A stretch of 51,812 nucleotides of DNA from Stentor coeruleus (Eukaryota > Ciliophora > Heterotrichea > Heterotrichida > Stentoridae). Positions 9,516 through 20,372 of the stretch are shown here, piece by piece. The notes beneath the pieces are model-generated. The model worked only from the letters and a program-made list of their open reading frames with translations. It searched no databases and was not told the origin of the DNA. Made by a program: the position numbers and the translations under genes. How positions within the stretch are numbered: the first letter of the stretch is position 1; every line of letters begins with the position of its first letter. The stretch spans positions 1 to 51,812 of the forward strand of contig MPUH01000475.1 of the NCBI GenBank assembly GCA_001970955.1, read 5' to 3'.

Positions 9516-11940
9516 ATGTCGTCTCTAATGAATTTCGAGTTGACGATTTCAGATCTGGTAATACCAAATTATTCTGGACCCATAAAATGCGCATTAGTAT
9601 TAGCGAATTTTTCAACAACAGTGTCAATTCCTTGCAAGCCATTCAACATGATTAATCTAAAAGTAGACTCTATGGATAAACTCTATCTAAGTGTTTTTAC
9701 TCAATCCTGTGAAGTTGGGTGTTTAGAAATCCCATATACAGCTTTTTCAAATGGTTATCTAGAGTCAAAGTTTCGTTTATTTGAGAGCTCAATAAGCCCA
9801 GAAAAAGAGCGAGGTCAGTTAAAGGCAAAAGGAGAAGTTCACTTGAAAATCATTAAATTAGATGATATTTGTTTAAGATGTGAAGGACTTGAGAAGCTGG
9901 TTAGAGATATCAAGGTAAATATGTATGAAATTGAAGATACAATTCATAGTCATCCTGCTAAAGTCCATTCACTTTCTGTATCATCACCAATGAAAGAATC
10001 GATCTCTTACTCAATGCTAGACAATGAATCCTTATCAGTATCTCTTCCAGCAAAAGAACCTTTTTCATCATCAATAGCTACAAAAGAAGCTTTTTATCCA
10101 TCAGCAATCAAAGACGGACTATCTTCAACAATGCCAGGAAAAGACCAATTAGGCCTTTCTTCAACTATAAAAGATGAAAAAAAATCCCCAGCGCTAAGAA
10201 AAAACCCAAACTCCAAAGCTCTGAGATCAGGTAAAAATACTACAACCACAGAAAAACCTTTAATTTCTAATACAACAACTGCAAATCCTGAACAAGATCT
10301 TAAAAAAATGCTTGAAGAAAGCTATAAATCAAAACAAGATCTTATGTCATCCATAGATGAAACAGCTAAAAATTTAACAAATCAACTCAAAGAACAAGGA
10401 GATTCTTTAGATAAAGCATTAGCTGATCGTTCAGCAGCAATGGACCAATTGTTAAAAGTTAATCAAGATTTAAGTAAAATTCAACAAGAAAATCAAGAAC
10501 TCTTACAAGCTTTAGAAGAAAAAGATATCGCTATAAATAACCTTAAACCTAAAGCTACATGTAGTGAATCATATGAAAATAACCTACAGAATTTGACTGA
10601 ACAATTAGAAAAATCAATAAACGAAAACAATGGTTTAGAGAAAAAACTTAAAGAAAGCTTAGATGCTTTTGCATTGAGTAATGGGAATCTTAATAAACGT
10701 ATTCAGGACTTAACTGCGGAAAAAGCTCAGTTGATGTCGAAACTTGAAGAGCTTATAAAACAGAATCATAGTCTTAGGCATGAAAATGATAGGTTGACTA
10801 ATNATAAAACAGAATCATAGTCTTAGGCATGAAAATGATAGGTTGACTAATTTAACTAATGAACTTTGTGCACAAATTGCTATGTTACAAGCTGAAATTG
10901 AAGCGGCACGAGCGAGGGAAAACAGGGAAAAGCATCTTGAAAATTTGCTCAGAGAAGCTCAAGATGCACAAAATCTTATGAAAAAAGAACTTCAAACCAT
11001 GGGGGATAAGTTTGCAGAACAGACTGAGAAAATGGCTAAAGAGAACTCCCGTCTGCTTAATGAGAAAAATTTATTAGAAAACCAGTTTCTCAATAGTAAA
11101 ATAGCACTTGAAGAGAAAAATAAAGAGATTTCCAGATTGCAAAGAGACTTAGAAAAAGCGATGACTCAAATCGCTAACCTAGAAAAAAATGCTTGTGTCG
11201 CTAAAGACCTTAACATGACAATCAGTCAATTAAATCAACAAAACTCAGACCTCGAAAGCCAAACCCGTAAGCTCAGTGACCAGTTATTTTCTATGAAAAA
11301 CACAATCGAAAGCCAAGATGAGCTTATGAGATCACAAGACGAAAAAATTACTGAACTTGAAAATGCACGTCTAGAAAGCGAAGAAAGAGTCGCAAGCCTT
11401 GAAAGCATAATCGATGAACTTCGTAAAGAACGTCTAGAAACCAATGATGAAAAAGGTAGTATTTATAAACCAATAAGAGATGATCCAATTGATATCGCCC
11501 TTTCTGATTATGTAAATACTAGACCTAGTGCTATAAAAGTTCAATTTGATCGTGAGGATCATGGTATTTATAACTTTGGAACTAAAAAAATCTTTGTCAA
11601 ATTAGAACAAGGTAAATTGCTTATAAGAGTTGGTGGTGGGTATATGCAAGTTGAAGATTTTGTTAAGTTATATAGTCCAATTGAACTTGAAAGGTTTAGT
11701 AATGCTAAAAAAGAACAGGCACAGAAAATACGCCAGAGTTATTTAGGGAAATATGCTGATACACTTGCTGTGAATAAGAATAAAAATGAAATGTCTCCTG
11801 AAAGAGCTACGAAGATATTAAAAGATCAAATGGCTTCTGGAGCTTATACTCCATATTATGCTGTGCAGATCAAGTCTCCAGAAAGATCAGCAAATAGATC
11901 CCCAGTTGCTTTTGAAAAGATGAGTAGAAGTTCTAATTAA
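9516..11940 (+). CDS. C2-like / coiled-coil / GAR (Gas2-related) domain cytoskeletal protein, interrupted by an assembly gap
   Basis: The N-terminal ~110 residues look like a beta-rich C2-type domain (FELTISDLVIPNYSG ... LYLSVFTQSCEVGCLEIP). A Ser-rich linker carries repeated K-E/D-x-L/F units, then a long coiled coil, then a C-terminal module reading GIYNFGTKKIFVKLEQGK LLIRVGGGY, which matches the GAR/GAS2 domain core (YxFG ... V/IRVGGGW). GAR domains bind microtubules. The frame breaks at an N (10803) flanked by two identical 48-bp copies. Removing the N plus one copy (49 nt) puts both halves in one frame: 2376 nt, 791 aa. This strongly suggests one intact gene. It closes a run of three coiled-coil genes. 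Confidence 0.85.
10755..10851. other. Assembly gap: identical 48-bp sequence on both sides of one N
   Basis: Bases 10755-10802 and 10804-10851 are identical and the N is at 10803. This is what an unmerged overlap of two contig ends looks like. Collapsing it restores the reading frame of the surrounding gene. Confidence 0.9.
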
Positions 11941-12069
11941 GAGCTTATAATTAATAAAGATAGGTATATGATGGGAAATCATAAGGATTTTTTTAAGGGA
12001 TTGCTTGTAAAAAATATAGATGATAATCATTGTATGAAAGAAATAGAAATAGTGTGACATGGTGGATAG

Positions 12070-12163
12070 AGTTTAGTTTTAGTTGTATGGAAAGTTTTGA
12101 AAGTTATGATTTTGAACCAAGGGGTATTTTCAGCTTATGCAATACTTTTACAATAGCTGATTG
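12070..12163 (+). pseudogene. Fragment of a fifth dynamin-like GTPase paralogue
   Basis: About 95 bp align with bases ~15963-16056 of the first GTPase gene at roughly 80% identity; the best part, 12126-12161, matches 32 of 36 bases. It reads LVLV, (1-bp gap), MESFESYDFE ... IFSLCNTFTIAD, then a stop. The corresponding gene segment is LVLVDMEGLESF ... IFNLCSTFTIAD, covering the G3 motif. Nothing recognisable remains on either side. It shows that the family once extended left of the glucanase gene. Confidence 0.75.
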
Positions 12164-12354
12164 AAAAAAAAAATTTAACAAATATTTTAAATCTTGGAAG
12201 GGTGAAATATTTATAGAGTTAAAATGATTTTAATAAATTGTAATAAAGTAATATTGGAGGTAAATATTATCATATTTGCATTTTATCTAAACTTTTATAT
12301 AATTCCAAATCCCTTCTATGCATTTTTTCCTTAACGTCTAATATCCTTTATTTG

Positions 12355-12472
12355 TTTCAAAAATTTTTAATATTTTGCAAATGATTTTATTATTATAAAT
12401 TATATATCTCTTATTTCAAAAATTTTTAATATTTTGCAAATGATTTTATTATTATAAATTATATATCTCTTA
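12355..12472. repeat. Perfect 59-bp tandem duplication
   Basis: Bases 12355-12413 and 12414-12472 are identical AT-rich units, beginning TTTCAAAAATTTTTAATATT. It is either a real tandem repeat or another contig overlap joined without an N. Confidence 0.85.
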
Positions 12473-12546
12473 AATTTAGTATATGTATTATGGTTTATAT
12501 GACTGAAATTATATATTTAGTCTTTACTATCAAGAGAGAAGCTTCT

Positions 12547-12637
12547 ATTCAGATCATTATATATCCCATCAGCATCTATATAAGAATCTTTTATTCAAAT
12601 CATTATATTTCCCATCAGCATCTATATAAAATAGAAT
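12547..12637. repeat. Imperfect 46-bp tandem repeat
   Basis: Two units starting at 12547 and 12593 share ATTCARATCATTATAT followed by CCCATCAGCATCTATATAA, with a few mismatches, so this one is a genuine diverged repeat. Confidence 0.75.
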
Positions 12638-12833
12638 CTGCAATAACATATTTTGAAGTACATTGAATTTAGTATTGATTTAAATTTTTTTTCTATAAAT
12701 CTAACTCTAAAATGTCTCCTCATTCTTTTATATATATTTTTTAGTTTGTTTAAGCATTGTCTCATATTTCTATAATTTATTTCTTTAAAATTTGAATTCA
12801 TATATAGACTATATAGTTCATTATAAAGAAAAG

Positions 12834-12996
12834 AAACAGTAAAGACCTCCTCAGCCAAGTAAAGAGTCGCATAACCAGCGATAACGAGTGGTTTAACATG
12901 CCGAATCTGCCTAAAGAAAAAGATTATAGGAGAAACAATTCTCGATCGGACAAGGTTTAAACCATACCACCTAAACTACCAGCTACTTTAAACTTT
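12834..12996 (-). repeat. Inverted-repeat arm A: 163-bp element, ncRNA-like, about 89% identical to 27383-27545
   Basis: The reverse complement of 12834-12996 aligns without gaps to 27383-27545, with about 18 differences in 163 bases. In the minus direction it carries TAGTTTAGGTGG, which fits the Pol III A-box pattern, and ends in GTTTCTTTT, a possible Pol III terminator. A frame is open for about 45 codons, but 12 of the 15 codon-changing differences are at positions 1 or 2 and no ATG is shared, so protein coding is unlikely. Potential helices TGGTTTAA/TTAAACCA and CCGA/TCGG are kept in arm B by G-U pairs. Could be a small RNA gene, a Pol III SINE-like element or the arm of a larger element. 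It does not look like 5S rRNA, a standard tRNA, U1-U6 or SRP RNA by eye. Confidence 0.6.
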
Positions 12997-13744
12997 AAAC
13001 TTCATTATAAGTAATTTTTAATTCTGATATATCAAATGCAATTTCAATATAACAATTTGTGGTATTTCATTATCTATTTTCAAATAAACTTTAGCATACC
13101 TATCAAACTTCAATATATAACACATTGTTTTTATAACTCTTAGACTTATTTTATTTGTTTTGACATTTTTTAGCATTTTATATTACTGTATTATATACAT
13201 TAAAGCTCAAACTAAGAACTATTAAAAAATTATAAAAAGCAACGCAAGATGAATAAGTTGCCTTAATATCATAAAAATTATTCAAATTATTTTTTCTTAT
13301 AGTAAAAACTAAACTTATATCAAAAATACTAAAAGAGATGCATAAAAATTATCAACACCAAAAACACGGCAAAAGTGGACAAATTTTTTATACCCCAACC
13401 TCAAAAGAGATTTAAATCCAAAAAAACACAACACCAAGTATAAAAATAGCAACATAAACCTCTTCATCTACCTTAATTTATTCATAACACTCAACTCCTT
13501 CTCTCAACCCCCAAAAAATCTTTAATTCTTAAAATCTCAATTCTTCTCACAACAGTCTCCTCCTTCACACAAAAAAATCCTTTCTCAAACTTTTCCAACA
13601 GAAACTGCATTTTTTTCAACAACAAATTCTTCCATCTCTTCTTATCACAGCTTTCTCCCCCTCCAAAACTTTTTTTTATCCAGCCATTTCCAAACCAAGC
13701 ATTCATATTTTCCCATTTAAAAATTCTGGCGAATAAATTGAACT
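12997..13744. other. Gene-free 5' region of the glucanase gene
   Basis: About 750 bp. From ~13340 to 13740 the plus strand is nearly free of G and rich in A/C/T, the pattern seen before plus-strand start codons here. A 71-codon minus-strand ORF (13491-13706) is best explained by this skew. No other signal seen. Confidence 0.4.
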
Positions 13745-14818
13745 ATGGCGAACACATTAGTTTTAACTTTTATGCTGGTCTTCATATCAAACATCTACGC
13801 AGAAACTTTGATCTTTGAAGAAAACTTTAACCAATTAGATCTAAGTCGATGGAAACATGAACTAACTTTAGCTGGTGGTGGAAATTGGGAATTCGAATGG
13901 TACGTAAATAATAGATCAAACAGCTATACCAAGAATGGATCACTTTATATCATGCCAACAATGACAGAAGATGCAATTGGTACTACAACAATGCAAACAG
14001 GAGAAATAAACATATGGGGTGGTAGTCCAGCTGATGAATGTACAGGAAATTATTTTTATGGTTGTGATCGTAATGCTGCAGGTTCAGGAAATTATAACAA
14101 CCCAATACGTTCAGCTAGAATAAGAACTGCAGAAAGTTTTAGTTTTAAATATGGCCGAGTTGAAGTTAGGGCACAGTTACCTAAAGGAGATTGGTTATGG
14201 CCTGCAATATGGATGCTTCCAAAATACAACTGGTATGGAAACTGGCCAGCATCAGGGGAAATTGATATTATGGAATCAAGAGGAAATTCACCAAATTATA
14301 ACGCTGGAGGAAATAATCAGTTCGCTTCTACTCTTCATTGGGGACCTGATTGGGCAGATAATCGTTATGAAATGACTCATTCGGTTTATAATAATCCAAC
14401 TTCACTTGGTGATGATTATCATATTTATGGACTTTATTGGAATAGTGATAAACTTTTTACTTATATTGATGATCCTAGTAATGTTGTACTTAATGTTGAT
14501 TTTACTACTCAAAGCTTTTGGCAAAAAGGAAATTTCCCTTCGGTTTTTAGCAACCCATGGGTAGGAGAACCAAATAGCGCACCTTTTAATCAGGAGTTTT
14601 TTTTTACAATTAATTTAGCTGTTGGAGGAACTAATGGATATTTCCCTGATGGAGTTGGAAATAAACCATGGAGTGATAGTGATCCACATTGTATTAATTC
14701 ATTCTGGAATAATAGAGGATCCTGGCTACCAACTTGGAATGGAGAAGATGCGGCTTTGAAAGTTGATTATATTAAGGTATGGTCGTTTGATCCTGTTAAT
14801 GAAATTGAAGTAGAGTAG
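13745..14818 (+). CDS. Secreted GH16 family glycoside hydrolase (beta-1,3-glucanase-like)
   Basis: 357 aa with a signal peptide (MANTLVLTFMLVFISNIYA, cleavage after about residue 19). The GH16 catalytic signature GEIDIMES lies at 171-178, with nucleophile Glu172, Asp174 and acid/base Glu177. Preceding it are RVEVRAQLPKGDWLWPAIWM and, further on, TLHWGP and a conserved FFFTINLAVGG strand, all typical of laminarinase/beta-glucan-binding GH16 members. The length fits a single catalytic domain. The enzyme should cleave beta-1,3 or mixed beta-glucans, probably for digesting algal or fungal food (inference). It stands alone, with relics on its left and the GTPase array on its right. Family confident, exact substrate not. 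Confidence 0.95.
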   Translation: MANTLVLTFMLVFISNIYAETLIFEENFNQLDLSRWKHELTLAGGGNWEFEWYVNNRSNSYTKNGSLYIMPTMTEDAIGTTTMQTGEINIWGGSPADECTGNYFYGCDRNAAGSGNYNNPIRSARIRTAESFSFKYGRVEVRAQLPKGDWLWPAIWMLPKYNWYGNWPASGEIDIMESRGNSPNYNAGGNNQFASTLHWGPDWADNRYEMTHSVYNNPTSLGDDYHIYGLYWNSDKLFTYIDDPSNVVLNVDFTTQSFWQKGNFPSVFSNPWVGEPNSAPFNQEFFFTINLAVGGTNGYFPDGVGNKPWSDSDPHCINSFWNNRGSWLPTWNGEDAALKVDYIKVWSFDPVNEIEVE

Positions 14819-15261
14819 TTTTAGTTAGAGTTAAGATTTGAGATTAGAATTTTTGTTTGGAAGTTGGGATTTTGTATGAGTTTTAGGATTTTTAGATAGC
14901 TTTTATTGTGGATGGTTAGAGGAAAAGATGAATGTTTATGAATATGGTTAAGGATAATATTTTAAATTTTTATTTTTTTATGGTTTAGTGGATTTTTGAG
15001 ATCGGAGTATTAGTATAAAGTATATACATAAAGATTACTGATTATGGTTTTAATTTTTTTAGGGCTATATCATGAGCTTTAAAAATAATTTATCCCTCGG
15101 ATAAGTTTATCTTGCTAAATTTGATTTGAAACCAATTTTAAAATGGCTATAATTATTAATAAATTCTTAAATTGGAAGAAATTATAAACTATATGTACTT
15201 AGAGAGAATTAGAAAGCCTTTTTATAAAAGAAAAAATCAGATTTTTAATAAAAATAATAAT

Positions 15262-15480
15262 ACACGCCTTTCAAGCATATTTTGCTATTAGGTGAGCATA
15301 AAAGGTTTAAACTGTCATTCTTCTTCGATGCCAAAGTGATTAGGTAATACTAGGCTAGCTAGATTTCAAAAAGATTTTGTCAAACTCAAATAAGCCAAAT
15401 TGCTTATGAGAGTTAGTCCATGCATCCTAATTTATTCTAAAATGTTTAATAATACTAAAAAGAACAAATATAGAAATTCA
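15262..15480 (+). pseudogene. Possible decayed coding relic, unidentified
   Basis: One plus-strand frame gives protein-like pieces separated by stops: VSIKGLNCHSSSMPK, LGNTRLARFQKDFVKLK, AKLLMRVSPCILIYSKMF. Base composition is more even than in the surrounding flanks. No family recognised. The rest of 14819-15744 shows a C-poor 3' flank and nothing else. Confidence 0.25.
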
Positions 15481-15744
15481 ACTAAAGTTACTTTCAAAAA
15501 CATACTATGAATAAAATGAAATACTTCACAAAAAACTTCAAACATACTAAAATCTAATATTTTCTTAATCTTACACTCAAAATTATCCTATGCAAACCAA
15601 AACTTAAAAAAGTTCAGCAAATAAATCCCAGTCTTTTTTAGCAAAATAAGCATAGCTTCTACCTAATATCTTACAACTAAATAAAAATAATCATATAAAA
15701 TAATCTTAAGGCTTTTTATAAGAAATTGTCTATAAAAAATTATA

Positions 15745-18009
15745 ATGAACAATAATTCTATATCAGAAGATCTAAAAACAAACCTTTGTGACATGGTCGG
15801 TAGGGTACCTAAAACTCATTCAATAGTTGTATCAACAGGTAAACAAAGTCGAGGTAAGTCAACATTCCTTCAGAATTTATTTCAAGATTTCACAATCCCT
15901 AGCAAGTCTTATCAAAACATCAGTAGAGGAACAGTTGGGTTTACAGTAAAACAATACGAAAATCTAGTTTTAGTTGATATGGAAGGTCTTGAAAGTTTTA
16001 ATTCTGATCCACGTCGAGATATTTTCAACCTATGTAGTACTTTTACAATAGCTGATATTGTTCTTTTACATATATCTCATGATGACTTAGAAAATAGAGA
16101 TTTCATCAATAGTTTTGCCTTTAGATTCTTACAAAGCGCAAAAACTTGCTTGAAATATAAAGAAAAATTGCCACAAATAATTTTACTTATTAGAGATCCG
16201 AGATGGGTAAATAAAAACAAAGAGACAAGTAATGATTATGATAATTTAGTTGAGAATTTTAGGGGTAATGTTAATGATGCTATTATTAGGATGTTTATGA
16301 GATTTTCAGATTTGTTTAGGGATGAAGCTTTAAATAATAGTGTATCTGAAGAGGAAAAAAAAGAAAATATTAATGCGGTTAATATGATGAATAATGGTTT
16401 GTCGATGTGTTATTTTTTAATAAGTTGTTACTATTGTGTTTATTTTAATATAGACATTGAAACCCAGAAAACGCATTATTATGAACTTAAGCATTTGGTA
16501 GGCCAACCTTCGTATTTTGAAGATTCGAACTTCCCAAGCCTTTTTAATATTATTACAGAAACTTGTTATAAAAAAAAGCAGATTCAAGGTTTATGCGATC
16601 ATAAGAATTATCAACCTTTATTTGGTATTGATAGTGAACTTGTGTATTCTATTCAGAGGATTTTAGATTATTCATCAGAAGTTTGTCTAAGTCATATAAT
16701 TGAACATATTCATATTGATGTAGCTCATAATATATTCTTCAAGTATTTTGATGAAAATCTTGTTTTACGTACAGTAGAATATTTCAATAAACTTAGGAGA
16801 GGGATTGAGAAAATTAGTGAAGAAATTATTGAGGCAGGATCTAAGTGTACTAATGAATTAAGTATTTTGAAAATAAGAAACAAGCATCAAGACAAAATAG
16901 GAAGACTATTAGAAAAAGAAACTAAAGACAGAGAACTTATGATAGACATTATTTCTTACTTTAAATACTTATCTGCCCTTTCTTTCGCTAACTGCTTTTC
17001 ACTAGTAAAAGGTGTAAAAAATTCTTATTCATTTCAGACACTTGAAAGTATCTTCATGTTCGGCACTAAAGATATCACTTCACATCAAATATCCAAAATG
17101 AAAGATTCAATCACAAGGTTTAGATGCTTATTTTATTTCGATGATGAGTTTGAAGAAATATTAAAAATCCTAATGAAAGACTATTTCAAACTTAATGAAT
17201 CTATTTTTTCATTATATAAAACTATTATCGAAAACACACTTCAAGAAGATTATAGATACTATGATGTATTATCAAAGCAAGTATCTTTATATCAACAAGC
17301 GGACTACATTTCAAATATAGAAAAAATGCTGGAGCCCTTATCGCCTTACCTATCTGGAATCCACCTTCCTGAAACTCAAGATTTCATAGAAAAACTCAAA
17401 GACTTGCATTCTGTAATTTTACTTGAAAAAGGAAAAGATTTAATAATCCATGCTGGGAAAAATATTAGATTTAAAGAACTTACCGAAACAGCGACTTTAT
17501 ATTCTTTTACAGTTATAGAAAGACTTATTCCATCATTTTCTGGACTAATTATAGGAGTTATTAGTACAGCAACAAGAACTGTTATTCCAAATGCTGTAGC
17601 TGCTACAATATCTACAGCCGCATCAACTGCTTTTTGGATACCAGTAATAGGTTGGGGTATTTTTGGTGTTACAGCAGTTACTAGTGTTGGATGGATACTA
17701 TATTCAATGTTAAAAAAAAATGACTCCAAAAAAATCAGTATAAAACATCAAATTCCTAATGAGCATTATATAATTGATTTAATAATCTTGAAAGATTGCT
17801 CGAATGGAGTTTTATCACATGAGTTTTATGAGTTTAAAAAACAAAAATTTAACTATGAAGTCACTATTTCAAATGATAGGTGCTCGAGGAATTCAGCGTT
17901 TTTAAAGGTTAAGTGTATACTTGTTATTAGTGATGGATCTGCTGGACTGACTGAATTAAGTGAAAGGACAAAAAGAGAATATGAGGCAAAGTATCAATCT
18001 AATTACTAG
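15745..18009 (+). CDS. Dynamin-like large GTPase, membrane-anchored (array member 1, intact motifs)
   Basis: 754 aa. GTPase domain with P-loop GKQSRGKST (32-40), candidate G2 Thr in RGTVGFT (61-67), G3 DMEG (78-81) and the RD motif in LLIRDPR (Arg150-Asp151). That RD pattern is typical of the GBP/atlastin/RHD3-Sey1 group. A long helical stalk follows, containing a block conserved in all four paralogues (DYRYYDVLSKQ...LYQQADYI, about 515-540). Near 583-657 is a hydrophobic hairpin of two membrane helices, then a ~95-aa C-terminal domain. GTPase-stalk-hairpin-tail is the atlastin/Sey1 layout for proteins that fuse ER membranes; C-terminal anchoring is also seen in immune GTPases. This is the only member with all motifs, so probably the active enzyme. 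Starts just after CTATAAAAAATTATA. Confidence 0.85.
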   Translation: MNNNSISEDLKTNLCDMVGRVPKTHSIVVSTGKQSRGKSTFLQNLFQDFTIPSKSYQNISRGTVGFTVKQYENLVLVDMEGLESFNSDPRRDIFNLCSTFTIADIVLLHISHDDLENRDFINSFAFRFLQSAKTCLKYKEKLPQIILLIRDPRWVNKNKETSNDYDNLVENFRGNVNDAIIRMFMRFSDLFRDEALNNSVSEEEKKENINAVNMMNNGLSMCYFLISCYYCVYFNIDIETQKTHYYELKHLVGQPSYFEDSNFPSLFNIITETCYKKKQIQGLCDHKNYQPLFGIDSELVYSIQRILDYSSEVCLSHIIEHIHIDVAHNIFFKYFDENLVLRTVEYFNKLRRGIEKISEEIIEAGSKCTNELSILKIRNKHQDKIGRLLEKETKDRELMIDIISYFKYLSALSFANCFSLVKGVKNSYSFQTLESIFMFGTKDITSHQISKMKDSITRFRCLFYFDDEFEEILKILMKDYFKLNESIFSLYKTIIENTLQEDYRYYDVLSKQVSLYQQADYISNIEKMLEPLSPYLSGIHLPETQDFIEKLKDLHSVILLEKGKDLIIHAGKNIRFKELTETATLYSFTVIERLIPSFSGLIIGVISTATRTVIPNAVAATISTAASTAFWIPVIGWGIFGVTAVTSVGWILYSMLKKNDSKKISIKHQIPNEHYIIDLIILKDCSNGVLSHEFYEFKKQKFNYEVTISNDRCSRNSAFLKVKCILVISDGSAGLTELSERTKREYEAKYQSNY

Positions 18010-18224
18010 TGCTAACTTTGTTTAAGTATATAGATCTTATATTAGATTCTCTTGATAAAAATAGTTAGTTAGATTAATATCATATATAGTAAATAATATG
18101 TTTAAAAATATGTCAGGATTCGTTGCAAATAGCATTTATTATGATTGGAAAGCTAGTAAATATTATTTATATTTTATGTAATACTCAGATGTAATAAAAT
18201 AATATGCTTAGAATTAGTCTATAA

Positions 18225-20372
18225 ATGATAATGGATGACATAAACATGCTTTACTTCGTCCTTGAACAATATATCTCATCACCCACAAGCCCAAAGAATA
18301 AAATATCATCATTCGGAAAACCAAATATAGGTAAAACTTCATTCTTAAACTTTATGTTTCGAAACCAGCAGCCTCAAGTAAACCACAACCAAATTCAGCA
18401 TAAAAACTTCCTAATAACTCCCTATAATCAATTTGATCTTATCGATATAAGCGAAATCATAAATCCTCAAGAAGGCATCAAAAACGAAGTCCACTTATTT
18501 ACCGTTGCCCTTTTATTATCAAACAAAGTTCTTCTTCATATACTTGAAAATGACATGAAAAATCCTGATTTTATTCAAATGTTTGCATATAAATTCTATC
18601 ATAGTTCAAGAACTTGTTTAAAATTTACTAATAAACTCCCTGAAATTATAATAATTATTAGAGATCCAAGTATTTATTTTAAAACAGCTTTAACAGTTGC
18701 TGAATATGATGATTTAGTTATTGACTTCGCTTATAAGGTTAATATGAAAATCTCGAAATTCGCACAATCTCTTTATGAAATTTATGAGAATACTAATGAG
18801 AAAAAAAAATCAAATGAATCAGAAAGGGATATTTTGATTGATGATTTTAAAAGTTGTGTGTTTAAGGTTAGTCATCATTGTTGTGCTTTTGCTATAAAAA
18901 ATGACTCTTTAGATTCAGTTGAGTATTTGGAGTTAAGGAGAGGTGATTATGAGTGGGATTTTTATGATAATGGATTTGAAAAATTTTCAAATAGAGCGAT
19001 TTGTGTATTAGTTAAAGAAAAGCGTTCTAATGATGTGTTTAATAAAAATAGAGCTTCTATAAATGGAGCTAGTATAGATTTCACCACTGAAATCAAAAAA
19101 ATAGTACTTACTGACAAAAAAAATGCTAAAGGGAAATTTCTTGCTCAGAAAATATTATGCGACATAAATTTTAATGTTTTTTTAGCGTACACCTTACCTC
19201 AAAGCCATGCAAAGCTTCTAGACTACTGCAAAAAATACAAAATCAAGTTAGAAAAACTAAACAAAAAATTTTCAAAAATAATTGAGAAAAGCACTGAAAA
19301 TAATAAAACTTATTCAGACATTTGGAAAACATATGAGACCGAGATAAATAAACAATACGCTAAAAACACTGAAGATATGCCTATGATTGAAAGTATGGTA
19401 AGTTATTTCAAATACAATACCGCTATATCATTTACTTATATATTTTCTTTAAGAAGCACAATCAAAGACTCCTTATGCTATTCAATTTTAAATTCAATAA
19501 TGAAATATTCATCAAATACTGAACTAATAAATTATGAGTTTAATAAACTAGAAAAATGTTTAGGACTATTCAAATGCTATATAAATTTTGATGATAATTT
19601 TAAAGAGATTTTAAAAAATCTCATGCCACAAAAATTTGTTTTAACTGAATGTATAGCCGAAATTTACAGTCAAATTATTGAATTTACTATTAATAAAGAT
19701 TATAAATACGAAGATGTCCTTATACAACAAAAAATGCTTTATGAACAAAAAGATTATATTCAGCATATAAGAAGACTTGTGAAAATATTTTTTGAATATA
19801 TTATTGATGGGGAAAACACTGATGAAAAATTTGAGAATTATATGAAGAGAATTGAATATTTTATAGAAAAACTCAAGACTTTACATTCTATGCTTTTGAT
19901 TGAAAATAATAAGGCACTGATTGTAACTGATGAAAATTTGAAAATTAAGAGGATTTGTGAATCAGTGACTATTAAATTTCCAAAAATGTTATATAAAATT
20001 GCCCCACCTGCTACTGGTTTATTTTTTGGACTTATGAGTACTGTAGCTCCAGTCCAAGCTATTCCAGGTTTAAATTTGGCTATACTAGGAATTGGTGCTC
20101 TTGCTACTTATTTTCTTACATCATATGCTTATAACCAAAAAACTAAAAGAAAAATCTTAACTTTAAATCTAAAAGCTGATGAAGGTTATTATATAGAAGA
20201 TTATATAATAATTAAAGACCACTCATATGGGACGATATCAAATGAAAATGAACATAAAAGCGAAGATAAGACAACTTTTGATTATACTGCTTGTTTAACT
20301 TCAGATGGAAAATCATCGGGTTCAGCTTGTTTAAATGTAGTCTGCATATTAGTTTGTAAGAGAATACTTTAA
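18225..20372 (+). CDS. Dynamin-like GTPase paralogue (array member 2, G3 glycine lost)
   Basis: 715 aa, 215 bp after member 1. The P-loop GKPNIGKT (31-38) and the RD motif (Arg146-Asp147 in IIIRDPS) are kept, but the G3 position reads DISE (74-77) instead of DxxG, and the G2 region is not recognisable. It may still bind nucleotide, but hydrolysis or switching is likely impaired (inference). Stalk block DYKYEDVLIQQ and the membrane hairpin (PATGLFFGLMSTVAP ... IPGLNLAILGIGALATYFLTSYAY) are conserved, as is the C-terminal domain (EGYYIEDYIIIKD ... ACLNVVCILV). Closest in motif spelling to member 4. The start could be codon 1 or codon 3 (MIMDD); CTATAA immediately precedes the first. Confidence 0.85.
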   Translation: MIMDDINMLYFVLEQYISSPTSPKNKISSFGKPNIGKTSFLNFMFRNQQPQVNHNQIQHKNFLITPYNQFDLIDISEIINPQEGIKNEVHLFTVALLLSNKVLLHILENDMKNPDFIQMFAYKFYHSSRTCLKFTNKLPEIIIIIRDPSIYFKTALTVAEYDDLVIDFAYKVNMKISKFAQSLYEIYENTNEKKKSNESERDILIDDFKSCVFKVSHHCCAFAIKNDSLDSVEYLELRRGDYEWDFYDNGFEKFSNRAICVLVKEKRSNDVFNKNRASINGASIDFTTEIKKIVLTDKKNAKGKFLAQKILCDINFNVFLAYTLPQSHAKLLDYCKKYKIKLEKLNKKFSKIIEKSTENNKTYSDIWKTYETEINKQYAKNTEDMPMIESMVSYFKYNTAISFTYIFSLRSTIKDSLCYSILNSIMKYSSNTELINYEFNKLEKCLGLFKCYINFDDNFKEILKNLMPQKFVLTECIAEIYSQIIEFTINKDYKYEDVLIQQKMLYEQKDYIQHIRRLVKIFFEYIIDGENTDEKFENYMKRIEYFIEKLKTLHSMLLIENNKALIVTDENLKIKRICESVTIKFPKMLYKIAPPATGLFFGLMSTVAPVQAIPGLNLAILGIGALATYFLTSYAYNQKTKRKILTLNLKADEGYYIEDYIIIKDHSYGTISNENEHKSEDKTTFDYTACLTSDGKSSGSACLNVVCILVCKRIL

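Noticed and set aside
12622..12858. Minus-strand ORF reading LAEEVFT... beginning inside inverted-repeat arm A
   Set aside because: No ATG start; the shared part lies in a repeat whose copies differ mainly at codon positions 1 and 2, and the rest has no counterpart in arm B. A likeness of the frame to ATP synthase subunit j was considered but is too weak.
12834..12996. Arm A as 5S rRNA, tRNA, spliceosomal RNA or SRP RNA
   Set aside because: No 5S or snRNA signature, no tRNA cloverleaf or standard B-box, no SRP Alu motifs found on either strand.
13491..13706. 71-aa basic minus-strand ORF next to the glucanase start
   Set aside because: The region is G-poor on the plus strand as before other plus-strand genes; this skew alone lengthens minus-strand ORFs.
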